Shown: positions 32,011 to 40,813 of the stretch, one piece after another
Layout of the letters: each line of letters begins with the position of its first letter
Numbering within the stretch: the stretch's first letter is position 1
Assembly (NCBI RefSeq): GCF_045291395.1
Contig: NZ_CP152342.1
Coordinates: forward strand, 1,488,001 to 1,552,000
Direction: 5' to 3'
DNA: 64,000 nucleotides
DNA from: MR-S7 sp000400995
GTDB lineage: Bacteria; Pseudomonadota; Gammaproteobacteria; Burkholderiales; Burkholderiaceae_C
Position numbers and translations under genes: made by a program
Notes under the pieces: generated by a model
What the model was told of the DNA's origin: nothing
The model's database searches: none
The model's input: the letters and a program-made list of their open reading frames with translations, nothing else

Positions 32011-33154
32011 GCACCCTCCCTGGGCATGGACACCCATGCGGCCGTGCCTAGCCCGCCCGCGCCCGCGATGCAGGCCATGCCGCGCGGCGCTGCGCTGGGT
32101 GTGGCCTGCAACTGCGCCAGTACGCGCACCAGCGCGATCGCGCCCGAGGCGCCGATGGGGTGGCCGCGCGCGAGTCCGCCGCCCTGGCGGTTGACGGTGC
32201 CGGGCGGCAGGCCGAGTTCGTCGCAGAAAGCGATGCCCTGCGCGGCGAAGGCGTCGTGCAGTTCCAGTGCGTCGAGCCGCGCCAGCGGCCAGCCGCTGCG
32301 CGCCTGCGCGGCGCGGGCCGCGGCGGCGGCGCAGAGCATGGGGACTTCGGGCGCGCCGCCCACGCTGGCGGCGCCGTGCCACAGCGCGCGCGCTCGCAGG
32401 CCCAGGCGTGCACAGGCTTCGTGCGTGGCCAGCAGCAGCAGGGCCGCGCCGTCGGCTCTGGGCGAAACGGCGGCGGTACCGACGGCGCAGGCCCCCCGCC
32501 CGCCACGGCGGGCATGCGCGCGGCGCTGAGGCGCTCGCGCGGGTAGGTGTCATGCGCCAGCCCGTTCAGGGGCACGATCTCGCCGGCCATCGCGCCGCGC
32601 GCGGCAGCGGCGCGTGCGTGGCTTGCGGCGGCCCAGGCGTCTTGGGCAGCGCGGGTGACGCCGTGGCGCTGTGCCCAGGCAGCCGCGGCTTGCAGCATGC
32701 CGGGGTCGCGTTCGGGCCAGGGGGCGAAGGGCGGGCTGTCATAGGGCACCGGCGCGGCGCCGTGCTCCAGCGGGCGGTGGTGGCGCAGCGGAGCGCGGCT
32801 CCAGGCCTCGGCGCCGCCGGCCACCACCACTTGCGCCTGCCCGAGCGCGAGCAGCCCGCAGGCGTGGGTGATGGCGTCCAGCCCTGCGCAGCATTGCGTG
32901 TCCACGGTGGCGGCGGGCGTGCGCTCGGGCAGCCCCGCGGCCAGCGCGAGCATGCGCGCGGGGTTGCCGCCCGCGCCCAGGGCGTTGCCGAGTACCACGG
33001 CATCGACCCTGTCGGCGGGCAGGCCGCTGTCGGCGAGCAGGCGTGCGAGGAGCGGCGCGGCGAGGTCGTGCGGCTGGCAGCGCGAGAGCGCGCCGCCCAC
33101 GGGCGCCACCGGCGTGCGCGCCCAGGCGAGGATGGGAAAGGGCGCCTGGCTCAT
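32007..33154 (-). pseudogene. Thiolase (acetyl-CoA acyltransferase-like), frameshifted in a C run
   Basis: Starts ATG 33154 inside the stop of the ligase gene. The N-terminal half has VDTQCCAGLDAITHAC, where the nucleophile Cys of thiolases sits, and VVVAGGAEAWSRAP. At the six-base C run 32492-32497 the frame breaks; the other frame continues with ALELHDAFAAQGIAFCDELG and RQGGGLARGHPIGASGAIAL, the GHP motif with the second catalytic His. One added base gives 382 residues, normal for the family. It catalyses acyl-CoA chain cleavage or condensation. The C-terminal CxG motif appears changed (GMACIAGAGGLG). Confidence 0.8.
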
Positions 33155-34563
33155 GGCAGGCGTGCGAGGGATGCGTGGCCGCCCGATGCCAGCGCGCGTG
33201 CGATGGCCGCGTGGTCGGTCTTGCCGCTCGCGGTCTGCGGCCATGGGCCCCGCCACAGCCACCAGTGGCGCGGCGTCTTGAAGGGTTCGAGCTGCTCGCG
33301 GCACCACGCGGCCAGCAGCGGTGCCGGGGGCGGCTCGCCCTGGCATTGCAGCACCGCGTGCACGGCCATGCCGCGCAGTGCGTCGGGCAGTCCGTGCAGG
33401 CTGGCCTGGACCACGGCCGGGTGGGCCGCGAGGCAGGTTTCGATTTCCTCGGGGAACAGGTTCTTGCCCTGCGTGACCACCATGCGGCTTTCGCGCCCGC
33501 ACAGGTGCAGCAGGCCGGATGCGTCGAGGAAGCCCACGTCGCGCACCGAGAGCCAGTCGCCTTCGCGCAGCGCGGCCGTGCCGTCTGCCAGGTTCACGTA
33601 GCCGGTGAACAGCATGGGGCTGCGCACCCAGATCAGCCCGGTTTCGCCACGGGGGAGCGGGGCAGTGCCGGGATGGGGTCCGATGTGCAGGGCCACGTTG
33701 CTGAAGGGGCGCCCCACGGCCTGCGCGGGGGCCTGCGCGTCGGCGTCCATCCAGGCGATGTAGCTGGCTTCGGAGGCGCCGTAGAACTGCACGATGCGCG
33801 CGCGCGGAAAGAGCCGCCGCAGCTCAGGCGTGCGCTCGCGCATCCAGCGCGCGCCGCTGATCAGCACCAGCCGCACGCCCTCGATGGGCGCGAGCCGCCT
33901 GCGCTGCGCCCATTGCAGCATCAGCACGAGCTGGCTGGGCACGGCCACGAGCAGCGGCGTGCCGCCCGCGGCCAGCGTGGCGAGCGCGCGCGGCGCGGAA
34001 AAGCGCTCCTGGACCTCGGCGCCCGCGCCGCTCCACAGGCCCAGCAGTGCGCCGAAGAGGAACAGCGAGTGCGACATGCGCCCGGGCGCCAGCACGCGCG
34101 TGGCGGCGTCGGGGCCGAAGTCGCGCAGCGTCACGGCGAAGCTCTCGGCCCAGGAGCGGTGGTGGCGCTCGAAGCCCTTGGGCAGGCCCGTGCTGCCCGA
34201 GGTGAAGCCGACGTAGAACGGCGTTTCGGGTGTGGGCGGCGCACCCGTGTGCGCCCGTGCGGGCAGTTTCGCGGCGATGGCCTGGGCCACGGCGGCGGGC
34301 CAGTCGGCATCGCCCATGGCGGCGCAGCGGCCGCTGGCGATCACGGCGAGGAAGTCCACCGCGCGCTCCAGCGTGCCGCCTTCGCCTTCGAGCAGCACCG
34401 TGGCCGGAGCGCTCCGCGCATCCAGGCGCGCGGCGCGCTCCTGCACCAGCGCGTGCAGCGCGGCGAAGGTGAGGTGCCGCTCGCCATTGGCCAGCGCCAC
34501 GGCTGCGGGGCGCTCGTGCGCCCAGCGGGCCAGCGGGGTATGCACGAGGCGTTCGTCCGCCAT
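33151..34563 (-). CDS. AMP-dependent acyl-CoA synthetase/ligase
   Basis: A 470-residue adenylate-forming enzyme. It has the P-loop-like FTSGSTGLPKG, then VQFYGASEASYIAW, the adenine pocket motif, TGYVN...GDWLSVRDVGFLD with the ribose Asp, and PQTASGKTDH with the catalytic C-terminal Lys. It activates a carboxylic acid as the acyl-AMP and then the CoA ester. It is shorter than typical FadD (about 550). It lies 2 bases after bioY and is coupled to a thiolase, which suggests a substrate related to the biotin precursor pathway (inference). Confidence 0.82.
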   Translation of the reverse strand: MADERLVHTPLARWAHERPAAVALANGERHLTFAALHALVQERAARLDARSAPATVLLEGEGGTLERAVDFLAVIASGRCAAMGDADWPAAVAQAIAAKLPARAHTGAPPTPETPFYVGFTSGSTGLPKGFERHHRSWAESFAVTLRDFGPDAATRVLAPGRMSHSLFLFGALLGLWSGAGAEVQERFSAPRALATLAAGGTPLLVAVPSQLVLMLQWAQRRRLAPIEGVRLVLISGARWMRERTPELRRLFPRARIVQFYGASEASYIAWMDADAQAPAQAVGRPFSNVALHIGPHPGTAPLPRGETGLIWVRSPMLFTGYVNLADGTAALREGDWLSVRDVGFLDASGLLHLCGRESRMVVTQGKNLFPEEIETCLAAHPAVVQASLHGLPDALRGMAVHAVLQCQGEPPPAPLLAAWCREQLEPFKTPRHWWLWRGPWPQTASGKTDHAAIARALASGGHASLARLP

Positions 34564-34565
34564 GC

Positions 34566-35150
34566 TCAACGCGCGCGGTTGCCGAAGGGCCAGTCCGGCA
34601 ATGCCTTGGCCACCGTGTGCACCACGAGCGCGCACAACATGCACTTGACGAGGTCGCCCGGCACGAAGGCCAGGTCCACCATGAAGGCCTGCGCCAGCGG
34701 CATCTGCGCCACCAGCACCAGCCCGGCGATGCCCATGGCATGCAGGCACACCAGCCCGCCGAGCACCGACGCCACGAAGGCCGACAGCGCCGTGCGCAGC
34801 GGCGTGGCGTGCGGCAGCAGGCCCATCACGGCGCCTGTCACGCCCGCGGCCACGCCGTAGCCCAGCAGGTAGCCCGCCGAGGGCGCCATGAACACGCCCA
34901 GTCCGCCGCGCCCGCCCGCGAGCAGTGGCAACCCCGCCGCCACCGCGACGAGAAACAGGGCCATGGACTGAAAGCCCTGCCGCGCGCCCAGCAGGCAGCC
35001 CGCAAGCATCACGCCGAGCGACTGGATGGTGATGGGCACGCCCAGCGGCAGGTCGATCTTGGGGATCAGCCCCATGACGGCCATCAGGGCGGCGAACAGC
35101 GCGACCAGCGCCATGGAGTGCGAGTGCGTGCGGGTGGCGGCAGCAGGCAT
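34566..35150 (-). CDS. bioY: Biotin transporter BioY (ECF S component)
   Basis: A 194-residue membrane protein with about six hydrophobic segments: MALVALFAALMAVMGLIP, then the BioY signatures ITIQSLGVMLAGCLLGARQG and MAPSAGYLLGYGVAAG. BioY is the biotin-binding S component that works alone at low efficiency or with BioM and BioN. It is preceded by bioN and bioM and followed by an acyl-CoA ligase. A short A-run separates it from bioN. Confidence 0.92.
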   Translation of the reverse strand: MPAAATRTHSHSMALVALFAALMAVMGLIPKIDLPLGVPITIQSLGVMLAGCLLGARQGFQSMALFLVAVAAGLPLLAGGRGGLGVFMAPSAGYLLGYGVAAGVTGAVMGLLPHATPLRTALSAFVASVLGGLVCLHAMGIAGLVLVAQMPLAQAFMVDLAFVPGDLVKCMLCALVVHTVAKALPDWPFGNRAR

Positions 35151-35177
35151 GTGTGAAGCGTTCTGTGTAAAAAAAAA

Positions 35178-35771
35178 CTAACTGCCCAGCCGGGCGTCTA
35201 TGGCATCGGCCACGCGGCGCGCGCTTTGCAGCATCTGCACGGTGAGCGGCGCGATCAGCCGCAGGCCGCCCGCGCAGCCGGTGCGCAGGCGGTGGGCATC
35301 GTCGAGCTTCTTCCACTGCGTGAAGAAGTGTTCGGTGAAGCGCAGCATGAGCGCGAGCTGCAGCGACACGCGCTGCGGCTGTAGGCCCAGGTGCGCCAGC
35401 GGCGCGAGCAGCGCGTCGAGCACCGCCAGCAGATCGGTGGGCCGCGTGGTCACGGTGAGTGCCACGCCCAGGGTTGAGGCGCAGGCCAGCCGCAGCGCGC
35501 TCATGGCGGCCACGTCGGGCCGGCCCGTCCACAGGTGGAAGGCGGCCACCAGCAGCGCCGCGGTCAGCACCGACGCCATGAGCCGGCGCGCCACGCGGGT
35601 GGCCTCCCCCAGGCTGGCCCACAGCAGCAGGCAGCCGCACGCCGCGGCGGCCAGCACCCAGGGGCTGTCCACAAGGAACAGCAGCGTGCCGAACACGGCC
35701 ATGCAGGCCAGCTTGAGGCCGGTGGGCCAGGCGTGCAGCCACGCAGGTTGTGCGCTGTAGAGGCTGCCCAT
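35178..35771 (-). CDS. bioN: ECF transporter T component BioN
   Basis: A 197-residue membrane protein starting at ATG 35771, which overlaps the bioM stop. Hydrophobic segments lie at about 18-50 and 62-85; the cytoplasmic coupling region holds the family's Ala-Arg-Arg type motifs (near SARRVADAIDARLG at the C-terminus and LMLRFTEHFFTQWKKLDDAHRLR). It links the ATPase BioM to BioY. A longer open frame upstream is a shadow of bioM. Confidence 0.88.
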   Translation of the reverse strand: MGSLYSAQPAWLHAWPTGLKLACMAVFGTLLFLVDSPWVLAAAACGCLLLWASLGEATRVARRLMASVLTAALLVAAFHLWTGRPDVAAMSALRLACASTLGVALTVTTRPTDLLAVLDALLAPLAHLGLQPQRVSLQLALMLRFTEHFFTQWKKLDDAHRLRTGCAGGLRLIAPLTVQMLQSARRVADAIDARLGS

Positions 35772-36559
35772 CACGCCTCCTTCCTGCGCGCTGCCACTTC
35801 GGCCGCCACGGCGGCCTCGTAGGCGGCGCAGACCTCGCGCCCCGGCCCGTCGGCCTGCACGCGGCCCTGTTCCAGCCAGAGCACGCGCGGGTAGTGGCGC
35901 ACGTGCTCCAGCACATGGGTGGAGACCAGCACCTGCTGCGCGCAGGCGCCGATCTCGTCGGCCAGCCGCGCCTGGCCGGGCAAGTCCAGGCTGGCATAGG
36001 GCTCGTCCAGCAGCAGCGTGCGCGGCCCCGCGATCAGCAGCGCCAGCCAGCACACCTGCTGGCGCTGGCCCTGGCTCAATGCACCCACGGCGCGCGGAGC
36101 CCAATCCTGCAGGCCGCGCGCGGCCAGAAAGGCGCGTGCCTGCGCGAGCGCCTCGCGCTTCGGGGTGCCGCGGGGCTGCAGGCCCAATGCCAGTTCCTCT
36201 TCCACCGTGGGAAAGAGGATCTGGTCGTCCGGGTTCTGGAACATCATGCCCACGCGCCGTGCGCGGGGCCCGCCCGGCGGCAGGGTGTGCAGGTCCTGCC
36301 CCTGCGAAAGCACCTGTCCTGCCTCCGGCGCGTCCAGCCCGCACAGCAGGCGCAGCAGGCTGGTCTTGCCCGCGCCGTTGTGGCCGATGAGGCCGATGCG
36401 CTCGCCGTCCAACTGCAGGTCCAGGCCATCGAACACCTGTGTGGCTCCGCGGCGCAGGCGTACGCCCTGCACTTCGAGCAGTGCAGTCGTGGAGGCGGCG
36501 GCCGGGCAGTCCATGGCGATAGGTCGTGTCAGATCGAAATGCATTTTATGCACACGCAT
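35771..36559 (-). CDS. bioM: ECF transporter ATPase BioM
   Basis: Up to 262 residues, an ABC ATPase: Walker A GHNGAGKTSLL, Q-loop MMFQNPDDQILF typical of ECF/CbiO ATPases, signature LSQGQRQQ, Walker B TLLLDEPYASLD, and the H-loop STHVLEH. The start is uncertain among Met at 36559, 36544 and 36514; the region upstream is AT-rich (TGCATTTTATGCA is a small inverted repeat at the first start), consistent with a promoter and operator there. First gene of the bioMNY-ligase-thiolase-nitroreductase operon. Confidence 0.9.
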   Translation of the reverse strand: MRVHKMHFDLTRPIAMDCPAAASTTALLEVQGVRLRRGATQVFDGLDLQLDGERIGLIGHNGAGKTSLLRLLCGLDAPEAGQVLSQGQDLHTLPPGGPRARRVGMMFQNPDDQILFPTVEEELALGLQPRGTPKREALAQARAFLAARGLQDWAPRAVGALSQGQRQQVCWLALLIAGPRTLLLDEPYASLDLPGQARLADEIGACAQQVLVSTHVLEHVRHYPRVLWLEQGRVQADGPGREVCAAYEAAVAAEVAARRKEA

Positions 36560-36830
36560 CTTTCTGCAAAAGATGTTCTTCTTTCATTAAATGTGGAAAA
36601 ACGAGTGCATTCATCCTGCCGTATCTACGCGCAAAATGGGCCTGGTTTGGCGTCTGTTTGCCTGCAACTGCTGCACGTTGCTGAAAGTGCCGTTTCCTTG
36701 CCGCCTTCTCGTGGCAATCTGTCGTCTTTTCTCTGCATTGGCTCGGGCACAATGGGCTGCAATCCGCTACGTATGCCTGCTTTGCGGGGTGTGCAGCGGT
36801 TTCCTTTACTGAACTGCGTGGGAGAAACAC

Positions 36831-38066
36831 ATGCGGCCACCGTCCCTGAAGCGAATCCGCCATTTCCTCCCCGTCCCGTGCGTGCGCATGGCTGCGGCGG
36901 CTGCCGTGCTGCTGGGTGCCACGGGGGTGGGGCATGCGCTGGATTTCAATGCCCGCCCGCCGAATGCGCCGGACCAGCGCCCGGCCTTCAAGGGCCAGAC
37001 GCGGGCGCCCGCCATCGATGAGAGCGTCCGGCTGCACGCGCAGGTCGTCGCGCGGGGCTTGGTCCATCCCTGGGGGATGGAGCAGCTCCCCGATGGCCGT
37101 TGGCTGGTGACGGAGCGCCCGGGGCGGCTGCGCCTGGTCTCCGCCGATGGAGCGGTGTCCGATCCGGTGGCTGGCCTGCCGCCCGTGGACGCGCGGGGGC
37201 AGGGCGGCTTGCTGGATGTGGCGGTCGGCAGGGACTTCGCCCGGACGCGCCAGGTCTGGTGGAGCTACGCCGAGCCCCGGGGCGAGGGGCGCAACGCGAC
37301 CGCGGTGGCCACGGGCATCCTGTCCGAGGACGGTCGCCAGCTCACGCAGGTGCGTGTGGTCTTCCAGCAGCAGCCCGCGTGGAGTTCCACGGCCCATTTC
37401 GGCTCGCGGCTGGTGTTCGGCCGCGACGGCATGCTGTTCGTGACGACCGGCGACCGCTCCCTGCCGCAGCCGCGCGTGCTGGCGCAGGACGTCGGCACCC
37501 ATCTCGGCAAGGTGCTGCGCATCGATCCGCAGGGCGGCGCAGCGCAGGGCAATCCCTCCCTGCAGGGTGGGCGGCCCGAGGTCTGGTCGTATGGGCACCG
37601 CAACCTGCAGTCGGCCGCGCTGGATGCCGACGGCAACCTCTGGACGGCGGAGCATGGCCCGCGCGGAGGGGATGAATTGAACCGGCCGCAGGCCGGTTTG
37701 AACTATGGCTGGCCGGTGATCACCTATGGCCTGGACTACAGCGGCCGCCCCATCGGCGAAGGGGTGACCGCCCGGGAGGGCATGGAGCAGCCCGTCTACT
37801 ACTGGGATCCGGTGATCGCGCCTGGCGGCATGGCCTTCTACCAGGGCGGCTTGTTTGCCGGATGGCAGGGCGATCTGCTGATCGGGGGGCTGGCCAGCCA
37901 GGCGCTGGTGCGGCTGAAGCTGGCCGGTGGGCGTGTGGTGGGAGAGGCCCGGTACCTGCAGGGGCAGGGCCGCATCCGGGACGTCGCCGTCGCCCGGGAC
38001 GGCGCGATCATGGTGCTGACCGATGCCCCGGATGGGGCCCTGGTGCGCGTGACGCCCGCGCGCTGA
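36831..38066 (+). CDS. PQQ-dependent sugar dehydrogenase (YliI/Asd-like)
   Basis: A 411-residue secreted protein: signal peptide (about 1-36, MAAAAAVLLGATGVGHAL core) and then a six-bladed beta-propeller of the glucose/sorbosone dehydrogenase family: GLVHPWGMEQLPDGRWLVTERPGRL, GGLLDVAVG, STAHFGSRLVFGRDGMLFVTTGD, GKVLRIDPQG, YGHRNLQSAALDADGNLWTAEHGPRGGDELN. It oxidises aldose sugars in the periplasm using PQQ. It stands alone; the 270-base gap upstream is shared with the divergent bio operon. Confidence 0.88.
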   Translation: MRPPSLKRIRHFLPVPCVRMAAAAAVLLGATGVGHALDFNARPPNAPDQRPAFKGQTRAPAIDESVRLHAQVVARGLVHPWGMEQLPDGRWLVTERPGRLRLVSADGAVSDPVAGLPPVDARGQGGLLDVAVGRDFARTRQVWWSYAEPRGEGRNATAVATGILSEDGRQLTQVRVVFQQQPAWSSTAHFGSRLVFGRDGMLFVTTGDRSLPQPRVLAQDVGTHLGKVLRIDPQGGAAQGNPSLQGGRPEVWSYGHRNLQSAALDADGNLWTAEHGPRGGDELNRPQAGLNYGWPVITYGLDYSGRPIGEGVTAREGMEQPVYYWDPVIAPGGMAFYQGGLFAGWQGDLLIGGLASQALVRLKLAGGRVVGEARYLQGQGRIRDVAVARDGAIMVLTDAPDGALVRVTPAR

Positions 38067-38075
38067 GCCGCTTGT

Positions 38076-38732
38076 TTAAGCCGACAGCGCGGCCAGCGCG
38101 CGCTGGGTGATTTCTTCCACGCTGCCGGTGCCGCTGATGGAGCGGTACTTCGGCGCGCTGGCGGGATCCTGCCGGGCCCAGCTGGAATAGTAGTCCACCA
38201 GCGGGCGGGTCTGGGCGCTGTAGACCTCCAGGCGCTTCTTGACGGTGTCTTCCTTGTCGTCCTCGCGCTGGAGCAGGTCTTCACCGGTCACGTCGTCCTT
38301 GCCCGGCACCTTTGGCGGGTTGAACTTCACGTGGTAGGTACGGCCGCTGGCGGGGTGCGAGCGGCGGCCGCTCATGCGTTCGATGATCGCGTCGAACGGC
38401 ACGTCGATCTCCAGCACGTAGTCCAGCTTGACGCCGGCGGCCTTCATGGCATCGGCCTGCGGGATGGTGCGGGGGAAGCCGTCGAACAGGAAACCCTGGG
38501 CGCAATCGGGCTGGACGATGCGCTCCTTCACGAGGTTGATGATGAGGTCGTCGCTCACGAGCTGGCCCGCATCCATGACCGCCTTGGCCTGCACGCCCAG
38601 CGGCGTGCCGGCCTTCACCGCGGCGCGCAGCATGTCACCGGTGGAGATTTGCGGAATGCCGAACTTCTGGCAGATGAACGTGGCTTGCGTCCCCTTTCCG
38701 GCGCCGGGCGCGCCGAGCAGAATCAGTCTCAT
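38076..38732 (-). CDS. adk: Adenylate kinase
   Basis: A 218-residue enzyme converting ATP + AMP to two ADP. P-loop GAPGAGKGTQ at 7-16, AMP-binding STGDMLR, GFPRT, LID-type segment ERMSGRRSHPASGRTYHVKFNPPK and the DDKEDTVKKRLEVY end. The LID has His/Ser rather than the four zinc Cys, as in Gram-negative enzymes. It faces the sugar dehydrogenase gene convergently, 9 bases apart. Confidence 0.96.
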   Translation of the reverse strand: MRLILLGAPGAGKGTQATFICQKFGIPQISTGDMLRAAVKAGTPLGVQAKAVMDAGQLVSDDLIINLVKERIVQPDCAQGFLFDGFPRTIPQADAMKAAGVKLDYVLEIDVPFDAIIERMSGRRSHPASGRTYHVKFNPPKVPGKDDVTGEDLLQREDDKEDTVKKRLEVYSAQTRPLVDYYSSWARQDPASAPKYRSISGTGSVEEITQRALAALSA

Positions 38733-38850
38733 GGGAGGTCCTCTGGTGATTTGAAATCAGTGGGCACGCGACCGCGCCGGAGGGGGTGCGTGCCTTATTT
38801 GTTGCATTCGAGCATAGCACGCGATCCCTGCGCGAGCCTGACGCGCCTCC

Positions 38851-39627
38851 TCAGGCTGCAAGCAGGGCGCGCACGCGCTCCAGGTCGGCGGGCGTGTCCA
38901 CGCCGGGGCCGGGGGCGTGGGGCGTGACGTGCACGGCGATGCGGTGGCCGTGCCAGAGCGCGCGCAGCTGCTCCAGCGATTCCAGCGCCTCGGTGGGCGC
39001 GGGCGGCAACTGCGGAAAGCGGCGCAGGAAGCCCACGCGGTAGCTGTAGATGCCGATGTGGCGCAGCGGTGCGAGGCCCTGGGCGCGGGGCTCGCGCCAC
39101 CAGGCGCTGCCCGGCGCGGCGTCGCGCGCATGGGGGATGGGCGCGCGGCTGAAGTAGTGGGCGAACCCCTGGGCATCGAGCACCGTCTTCACCACGTTGG
39201 GGTTGGCGAAGTCCTGAACGCTGTCGATGGGGTGGGCGGCGGTGCCCATGGCCGCCTGCGGCCTGGCTTGCAGCAGGGCGGCGACGGCGTCGATGAGGCG
39301 CGGGTCGATCAGCGGCTCGTCGCCCTGCACGTTGACCACGATGCCGCCGTCGTCCAGGCCCAGCAACTCGCAGGCCTCGGCCAGGCGGTCGCTGCCGCTC
39401 GGGTGGTCGCTGCGGGTGAGCAGGGCCTGCACGCCGTGGGCCTGGCAGGCCTGCACGATGCGCGCGTCGTCGGCGGCCACCACGCAGCGCGCGGCCGCGC
39501 TCTCGGCCGCGCGGCGCGCCACGCGCACCACCATGGGCAGGCCGGCGATGTCCGCCAGGGGCTTGTCGGGCAGGCGCGTGGAGGCCAGGCGCGCCGGGAT
39601 CAGCACCGTGAAGGGTGCCGTGCTCAC
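38851..39627 (-). CDS. kdsB: CMP-KDO synthetase (3-deoxy-manno-octulosonate cytidylyltransferase)
   Basis: A 258-residue enzyme that activates KDO with CTP for lipid A core assembly. Signature features: IPARLASTRLPDKPLADIAGLPMVV at the N-terminus, TRSDHPSGSDRLAEA, NVQGDEPLIDP, PHARDA and HIGIYSYRVGFL. It starts at GTG overlapping the upstream stop (GTGA), so it is translated with the Trm112-like gene and lpxK. Confidence 0.95.
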   Translation of the reverse strand: MSTAPFTVLIPARLASTRLPDKPLADIAGLPMVVRVARRAAESAAARCVVAADDARIVQACQAHGVQALLTRSDHPSGSDRLAEACELLGLDDGGIVVNVQGDEPLIDPRLIDAVAALLQARPQAAMGTAAHPIDSVQDFANPNVVKTVLDAQGFAHYFSRAPIPHARDAAPGSAWWREPRAQGLAPLRHIGIYSYRVGFLRRFPQLPPAPTEALESLEQLRALWHGHRIAVHVTPHAPGPGVDTPADLERVRALLAA

Positions 39628-39806
39628 TGCCCCAGCTCCGCGTCGGTCAGCGTGCGGGCTTCGGTTTCCAGCAGCACGGGGATGCCGTCGCGCACGGGGT
39701 AGGCCAGGCGCGCGCTGCGCGAGACGAGTTCCTGGCGCTCGCGGTCGTAGGTGAGGGGGCCCTTGGTGACGGGGCAGACCAGCAGTTCGAGCAGTTTGGG
39801 GTCCAT
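39624..39806 (-). CDS. Trm112-family (YcaR-like) small protein
   Basis: A 60-residue protein (MDPKLLELLVCPVTKGPLTYDRE...LVSRSARLAYPVRDGIPVLL). The Trm112/YcaR fold resembles a small zinc-binding domain but this copy has only one Cys, as in most proteobacterial members. The gene is normally found between lpxK and kdsB, as here. Confidence 0.9.
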   Translation of the reverse strand: MDPKLLELLVCPVTKGPLTYDRERQELVSRSARLAYPVRDGIPVLLETEARTLTDAELGQ

Positions 39807-39817
39807 GGCGGTGATCC

Positions 39818-40813
39818 TCAATGGGACAGGGATGATAGGCGCGCGTCCAGCGCGTCGAAGAAGGCGGGCGGTATCTGCACGGCCAGGGGCACGGCCAGCG
39901 CGTCGGGGTGCGCGGGCCAGAGCTTGGTGGCGTCTTTTTCGGTGCAAATCAGCCTCAGGCGCTTGTCTGGCAAGCGCTGCCAGCTAGAAAAATCATAGTG
40001 ATCGGGCAGGGCTTCCTCCCGCTCGGGCGCCAGGCCTCGCGCGCGCAGCATGGCGAAGAAGTCCTGCGGGCGGGCGATGGCCGCCACGGCGTGCAGCGGC
40101 TGGCCGCGCAGCGCGGCCAGGGGCACGCGGGCGCCGGTGGCGTCCACGGCCTCGGGGGCCAGCGTGCGTGCCAGCGGGTACTGCGGCGCGGGGCTACTCG
40201 GCGCGGGGCCGGTATGCAGCACCAAGTCCACCGCGCGCGGCCAGGGCTCGCGCAGGGGGCCGGCGGGCAGCAGGAAGCCGTTGCCGATGCCCTCGTCGTT
40301 GAACACGCAGATCTCCACGTCGCGCGCCAGGGCCAGGTGCTGCAGGCCGTCGTCGCAGACGATCACGTCGGTGGCGGGATGGGCGGCGAGCAGCGCGCGG
40401 CCGGCGTCAAGGCGGCGGCGGGCCACGAAGACCGGTGCGCCGGTGGCGCGGGCGATCAGCGCGGGCTCGTCGCCCACTTCCGCGGCGCTGCTGCCGGGCA
40501 GGGCCTCGCGGCAGTCCTGCGTGCGGCGGCCGTAGCCGCGCGAGATGACGCCCGGGCGCCAGCCGCGCGCCTGCAGGTGGCGCACCACGGCAAGGGTGAC
40601 GGGGGTCTTGCCCGCGCCGCCGGCGATCACGTTGCCCACGACGATGACCGGCACCGGCAGGCGCTCGCTGCGCAGGAGGCCCCGGCGGTAGAGCTGGCGG
40701 CGCAGCGCGGAGAGGGCGCCGTAGGGCAGCGACAGCGGCCAGAGCAGCCAGGCCAGCGGGCCTCGGCCCTGCCAGGCGCGGCGCAGGCGCTGCGCGGCGG
40801 CCATGCGTGTCAC
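39818..40813 (-). CDS. lpxK: Tetraacyldisaccharide 4'-kinase
   Basis: A 331-residue lipid A kinase (phosphorylates the 4' position of the disaccharide, inner-membrane face). Walker A GNVIAGGAGKTPVT (60-72) follows a membrane-associated N-terminal helix; DDGLQHLAL, the catalytic Asp segment, and TEKDATKLWP are present. The start is GTG at 40813 overlapping the exbD stop, or ATG at 40804. Near the C-terminus, codons 39945-39998 coincide with a copy of the short family repeat found elsewhere in the window, reading YDFSSWQRLPDKRLRL. Confidence 0.93.
   Translation of the reverse strand: MTRMAAAQRLRRAWQGRGPLAWLLWPLSLPYGALSALRRQLYRRGLLRSERLPVPVIVVGNVIAGGAGKTPVTLAVVRHLQARGWRPGVISRGYGRRTQDCREALPGSSAAEVGDEPALIARATGAPVFVARRRLDAGRALLAAHPATDVIVCDDGLQHLALARDVEICVFNDEGIGNGFLLPAGPLREPWPRAVDLVLHTGPAPSSPAPQYPLARTLAPEAVDATGARVPLAALRGQPLHAVAAIARPQDFFAMLRARGLAPEREEALPDHYDFSSWQRLPDKRLRLICTEKDATKLWPAHPDALAVPLAVQIPPAFFDALDARLSSLSH
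39945..39998. repeat. REP-like repeat inside lpxK
   Basis: On the plus strand the core GCGCTTGTCTGGCAAGCGC is followed by a CAGCTA block and a CATAG block, matching the copies at 54920-54966 and 63091-63140. It is in frame in lpxK. Confidence 0.55.

Noticed and set aside
33151..35997. One very long minus-strand reading frame
   Set aside because: It is the acyl-CoA ligase frame (from 34563) running on through the antisense-free shadow of bioY and bioN; only the ligase part has family motifs.
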